From: JAGFIY01 sp964499285
GTDB lineage: Bacteria > Bacteroidota > Ignavibacteria > Ignavibacteriales > Melioribacteraceae
DNA: 8,136 nt
Direction: 5' to 3'
Assembly: GCA_964499285.1 (NCBI GenBank)
Contig: CAZCLA010000068.1
Location: 1 to 8,136 of the forward strand
Part shown: piece by piece, positions 7,236 through 8,136 of the stretch
How positions within the stretch are numbered: position 1 is the stretch's first letter
Layout of the letters: each line of letters opens with the position of its first letter
The notes under the pieces: generated by a model
Database searches by the model: none
What the model saw: only the letters and a program-made list of their open reading frames with translations
What the model was told of the DNA's origin: nothing
Position numbers and translations under genes: made by a program

Positions 7236-7817
7236 ATGTCAGTTAAAGGGACAATAACTCTGTTATTTATCGTTTTGTTTTCTTTAAATTTAACATTTGC
7301 ACAGAGCAGTGATGAAAGGGGAAAAGCAATGACAAAATCGATATATGAATTTGTTGTAAAGGATATAAACGGAAATGATGTTGATTTATCAACTTATAAA
7401 AATAAGGTTTTGCTAATTGTAAATGTGGCGAGTGAATGCGGATATACTCCTCAATATGAGGGACTGCAATCACTTTACGATAAATATAACGCAGAGGGTT
7501 TTGAAATACTTGCTTTCCCTTGTAATGATTTCGGCGGACAGGAACCGGGCACCAATGAAGAAATAAAAGAATTCTGCTCAGCTAATTTTAGTGTGACTTT
7601 CAAATTGTTCGATAAAATAAAAGTACACGGCGAAGAAAAAGAACCGTTATATGAAATGTTGATAAATAATCCTTCCACAGAAAAGGGTGATATCAAATGG
7701 AATTTCGAGAAATTCCTAATTTCAAAAAACGGTGAAGTAACTGCAAGGTACCGAAGTGCTGTTAAACCTTTAAGCGATGAGATTGTAACCGCAATTGAAA
7801 ACGAATTGAAAAAGTGA
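7236..7817 (+). CDS. Glutathione peroxidase-family thiol peroxidase, with signal peptide
   Basis: A 193-residue peroxidase of the GPx/BtuE family that reduces hydrogen or organic hydroperoxides. The peroxidatic residue is Cys68 (NVASECGYTPQY), encoded by TGC, so it is not a selenoprotein. Q102 (FGGQEPG), W155 and N156 (KWNF) complete the catalytic tetrad. C114 (EEIKEFC) is 46 residues after C68, the same spacing as peroxidatic C36 and resolving C82 of yeast Gpx3, so a thioredoxin-linked two-cysteine cycle is likely. Residues 1-22 form a signal peptide (hydrophobic TLLFIVLFSLNLTFA, probable cleavage after A22), implying export to the periplasm. The ATG start has AAGGAG (7223-7228) seven bases upstream. 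A second in-frame start, M32 at 7329, has its own AAAGGGG seven bases upstream and would give a 162-residue cytosolic form. It follows pta by 30 bases and is probably co-transcribed. The physiological reductant is inferred, not seen. Confidence 0.94.
   Translation: MSVKGTITLLFIVLFSLNLTFAQSSDERGKAMTKSIYEFVVKDINGNDVDLSTYKNKVLLIVNVASECGYTPQYEGLQSLYDKYNAEGFEILAFPCNDFGGQEPGTNEEIKEFCSANFSVTFKLFDKIKVHGEEKEPLYEMLINNPSTEKGDIKWNFEKFLISKNGEVTARYRSAVKPLSDEIVTAIENELKK
7315..7331 (+). promoter_or_regulatory. Possible internal ribosome binding site and second start in the peroxidase gene
   Basis: AAAGGGG (7315-7321) lies seven bases before an in-frame ATG (7329-7331, M32). The protein from this ATG begins MTKSIYEF, which is where signal-less family members commonly start. 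Initiation here would omit the signal peptide. The purine-rich stretch could also arise simply from the Asp-Glu-Arg-Gly-Lys codons. Confidence 0.4.
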
Positions 7818-7822
7818 TCTGT

Positions 7823-7941
7823 CCCTCAGGGTCCTCCAATGGAGTCTGCCATAGGAATCCCTCCGGGGCTTTGGACCTTCGGGATAATCAGTATCAGTCT
7901 CGCAGGGATCCCTTCGGGATAATCAGTGATCAGAGATCAGA
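7823..7941. repeat. Cluster of short palindromes with a 17-bp direct repeat
   Basis: Within 120 bases there are CCCT-C-AGGG (7823-7831), CTCCA-A-TGGAG (7834-7844), the near-palindrome CCCTCCGGGG (7859-7868) and ATCCC-TTC-GGGAT (7908-7920). CCTTCGGGATAATCAGT occurs exactly at 7876-7892 and again at 7911-7927, 35 bases apart. The second copy runs into three tandem 7-base units, AATCAGT then GATCAGA twice (7921-7941). The local GC content is clearly higher than in the adjacent spacer. The structure suggests a small interspersed repeat family rather than a single terminator. Confidence 0.7.
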
Positions 7942-7974
7942 TAATTTTGGAAATTCTTCGACAAAAATGTTTTT

Positions 7975-7987
7975 CCGGCTATCCCGG
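7975..7987 (+). terminator. Weak candidate terminator for the pta-peroxidase unit
   Basis: CCGG (7975-7978) and CCGG (7984-7987) can form a 4-bp GC stem with a 5-base loop, followed by TTTTGTAATTTCTTC. The stem is short, and it lies about 160 bases past the peroxidase stop. The stronger ATCCC/GGGAT stem at 7908-7920 is nearer but has no T-run. Termination in this region is expected, but this site is only a guess. Confidence 0.2.
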
Positions 7988-8009
7988 TTTTGTAATTTCT
8001 TCTTTCTTC

Positions 8010-8058
8010 AGAAGCTGGAATTTAGAAGTCAGAATAAAGAAGTAAGAAGCTAGAATTT
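8010..8058. repeat. Degenerate 7-bp tandem array, seven units
   Basis: The stretch reads as seven consecutive 7-base units in perfect register, each beginning AGAA (the second begins GGAA), with variable last three bases such as GCT, GTC, TTT and TAA. Units 1-2 and 6-7 match in 13 of 14 positions, 35 bases apart. Such heptanucleotide arrays occur in non-coding DNA of some bacteria (for example cyanobacterial STRR repeats). No reading frame or hairpin is conserved across it. Confidence 0.7.
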
Positions 8059-8060
8059 TT

Positions 8061-8080
8061 TGAAATGTCATTTAATTTCA
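8061..8080. repeat. AT-rich inverted repeat
   Basis: TGAAAT (8061-8066) and ATTTCA (8075-8080) are inverted copies. A nested odd palindrome, AAATG-T-CATTT, covers 8063-8073. It is weak and AT-rich, directly after the heptad array, with no assigned function. Confidence 0.3.
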
Positions 8081-8120
8081 GTTACCCACCGATCTAGTAT
8101 GTGTTGCATAATTCTGAATA

Positions 8121-8136
8121 GCCCGTGGGTTTAGCC
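8121..8136. repeat. Possible first arm of a palindromic REP-like element, cut by the window edge
   Basis: The window ends GCCCGTGGGTTTAGCC. If the sequence continued with CACGGGC, it would make a stem-loop of CCCGTGGG with a TTTAG-type loop, a form I associate with REP-like intergenic palindromes. Only one arm and the loop are visible, so this is a prediction. ACCCAC at 8084-8089 could instead pair with GTGGGT at 8125-8130 (6 bp). Confidence 0.3.

Larger units (their letters stand above)
7818..8136. other. Gene-free, repeat-rich intergenic end of the window
   Basis: This 319-base stretch has no credible gene. The only open frame on the plus strand overlaps the peroxidase stop and runs through palindromes and tandem repeats with no family resemblance. 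From left to right the region holds short GC-rich palindromes with a 17-bp direct repeat (7823-7941), a weak stem-loop followed by T-rich DNA (7975-7987), a 7-bp tandem array (8010-8058), an AT-rich inverted repeat (8061-8080) and a possible truncated palindrome at the edge. It looks like a spacer that accumulates short mobile or slippage-derived repeats. Confidence 0.7.

Noticed and set aside
7437..7442. Possible selenocysteine at the peroxidase active site
   Set aside because: The catalytic codon reads TGC, not TGA, so the residue is an ordinary cysteine.
7876..7927. Direct repeats 35 bases apart, considered as a CRISPR array
   Set aside because: Only two copies of 17 bp with an 18-base spacer, no third unit and no cas genes; they fit the local palindrome/heptad repeat cluster better.
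7814..8053. A 79-codon plus-strand open frame after the peroxidase
   Set aside because: It has no recognisable family, no ribosome binding site of its own, overlaps the peroxidase stop and is made largely of palindromes and the 7-bp tandem array.

Overview
The window looks like ordinary chromosomal DNA from a moderately AT-rich Gram-negative bacterium. Exported proteins have '-FAQ' signal peptide ends and one product is a large outer-membrane-type beta-barrel. Together with AT-rich spacers and short repeats, this suggests the Bacteroidota/Ignavibacteriota (FCB) group. That placement is an inference from style and family resemblance, not from a marker gene.

Left and centre (122-6067): five genes read leftwards in close succession. 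In transcription order they are an AI-2E/PerM-family membrane protein, a beta-CASP metallo-beta-lactamase-fold RNA nuclease-like protein, an unrecognised exported beta-barrel protein, a small RsbW/SpoIIAB-like ATP-binding (anti-sigma kinase type) protein, and malate dehydrogenase. Gaps are 28, 21, 80 and 69 bases, so the first three probably share a transcript; the last two may have extra promoters. A perfect 12-bp stem-loop at 52-80 closes the group. Both the barrel gene and the RsbW-like gene appear to start at TTG.

Centre-right (6068-7817): a 157-base AT-rich divergent spacer separates the leftward group from a rightward pair, phosphate acetyltransferase (pta) and a Cys-type glutathione peroxidase, 30 bases apart. 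The peroxidase has an N-terminal signal peptide and, just after it, a second in-frame ATG with its own Shine-Dalgarno-like sequence, exactly where cytosolic family members usually start.

Right edge (7818-8136): 319 bases with no credible gene but much repeat structure. It holds a string of small GC-rich palindromes, an exact 17-bp direct repeat 35 bases apart, a seven-unit degenerate 7-bp tandem array, and at the very edge what may be one arm of a palindromic REP-like element.

Functionally the genes are central metabolism (Mdh, Pta), RNA processing, envelope and stress functions. I see no defence system, mobile element gene, CRISPR array or RNA gene. The most interesting items are the repeat-filled right end, the possible dual-start peroxidase and the unrecognised barrel protein.
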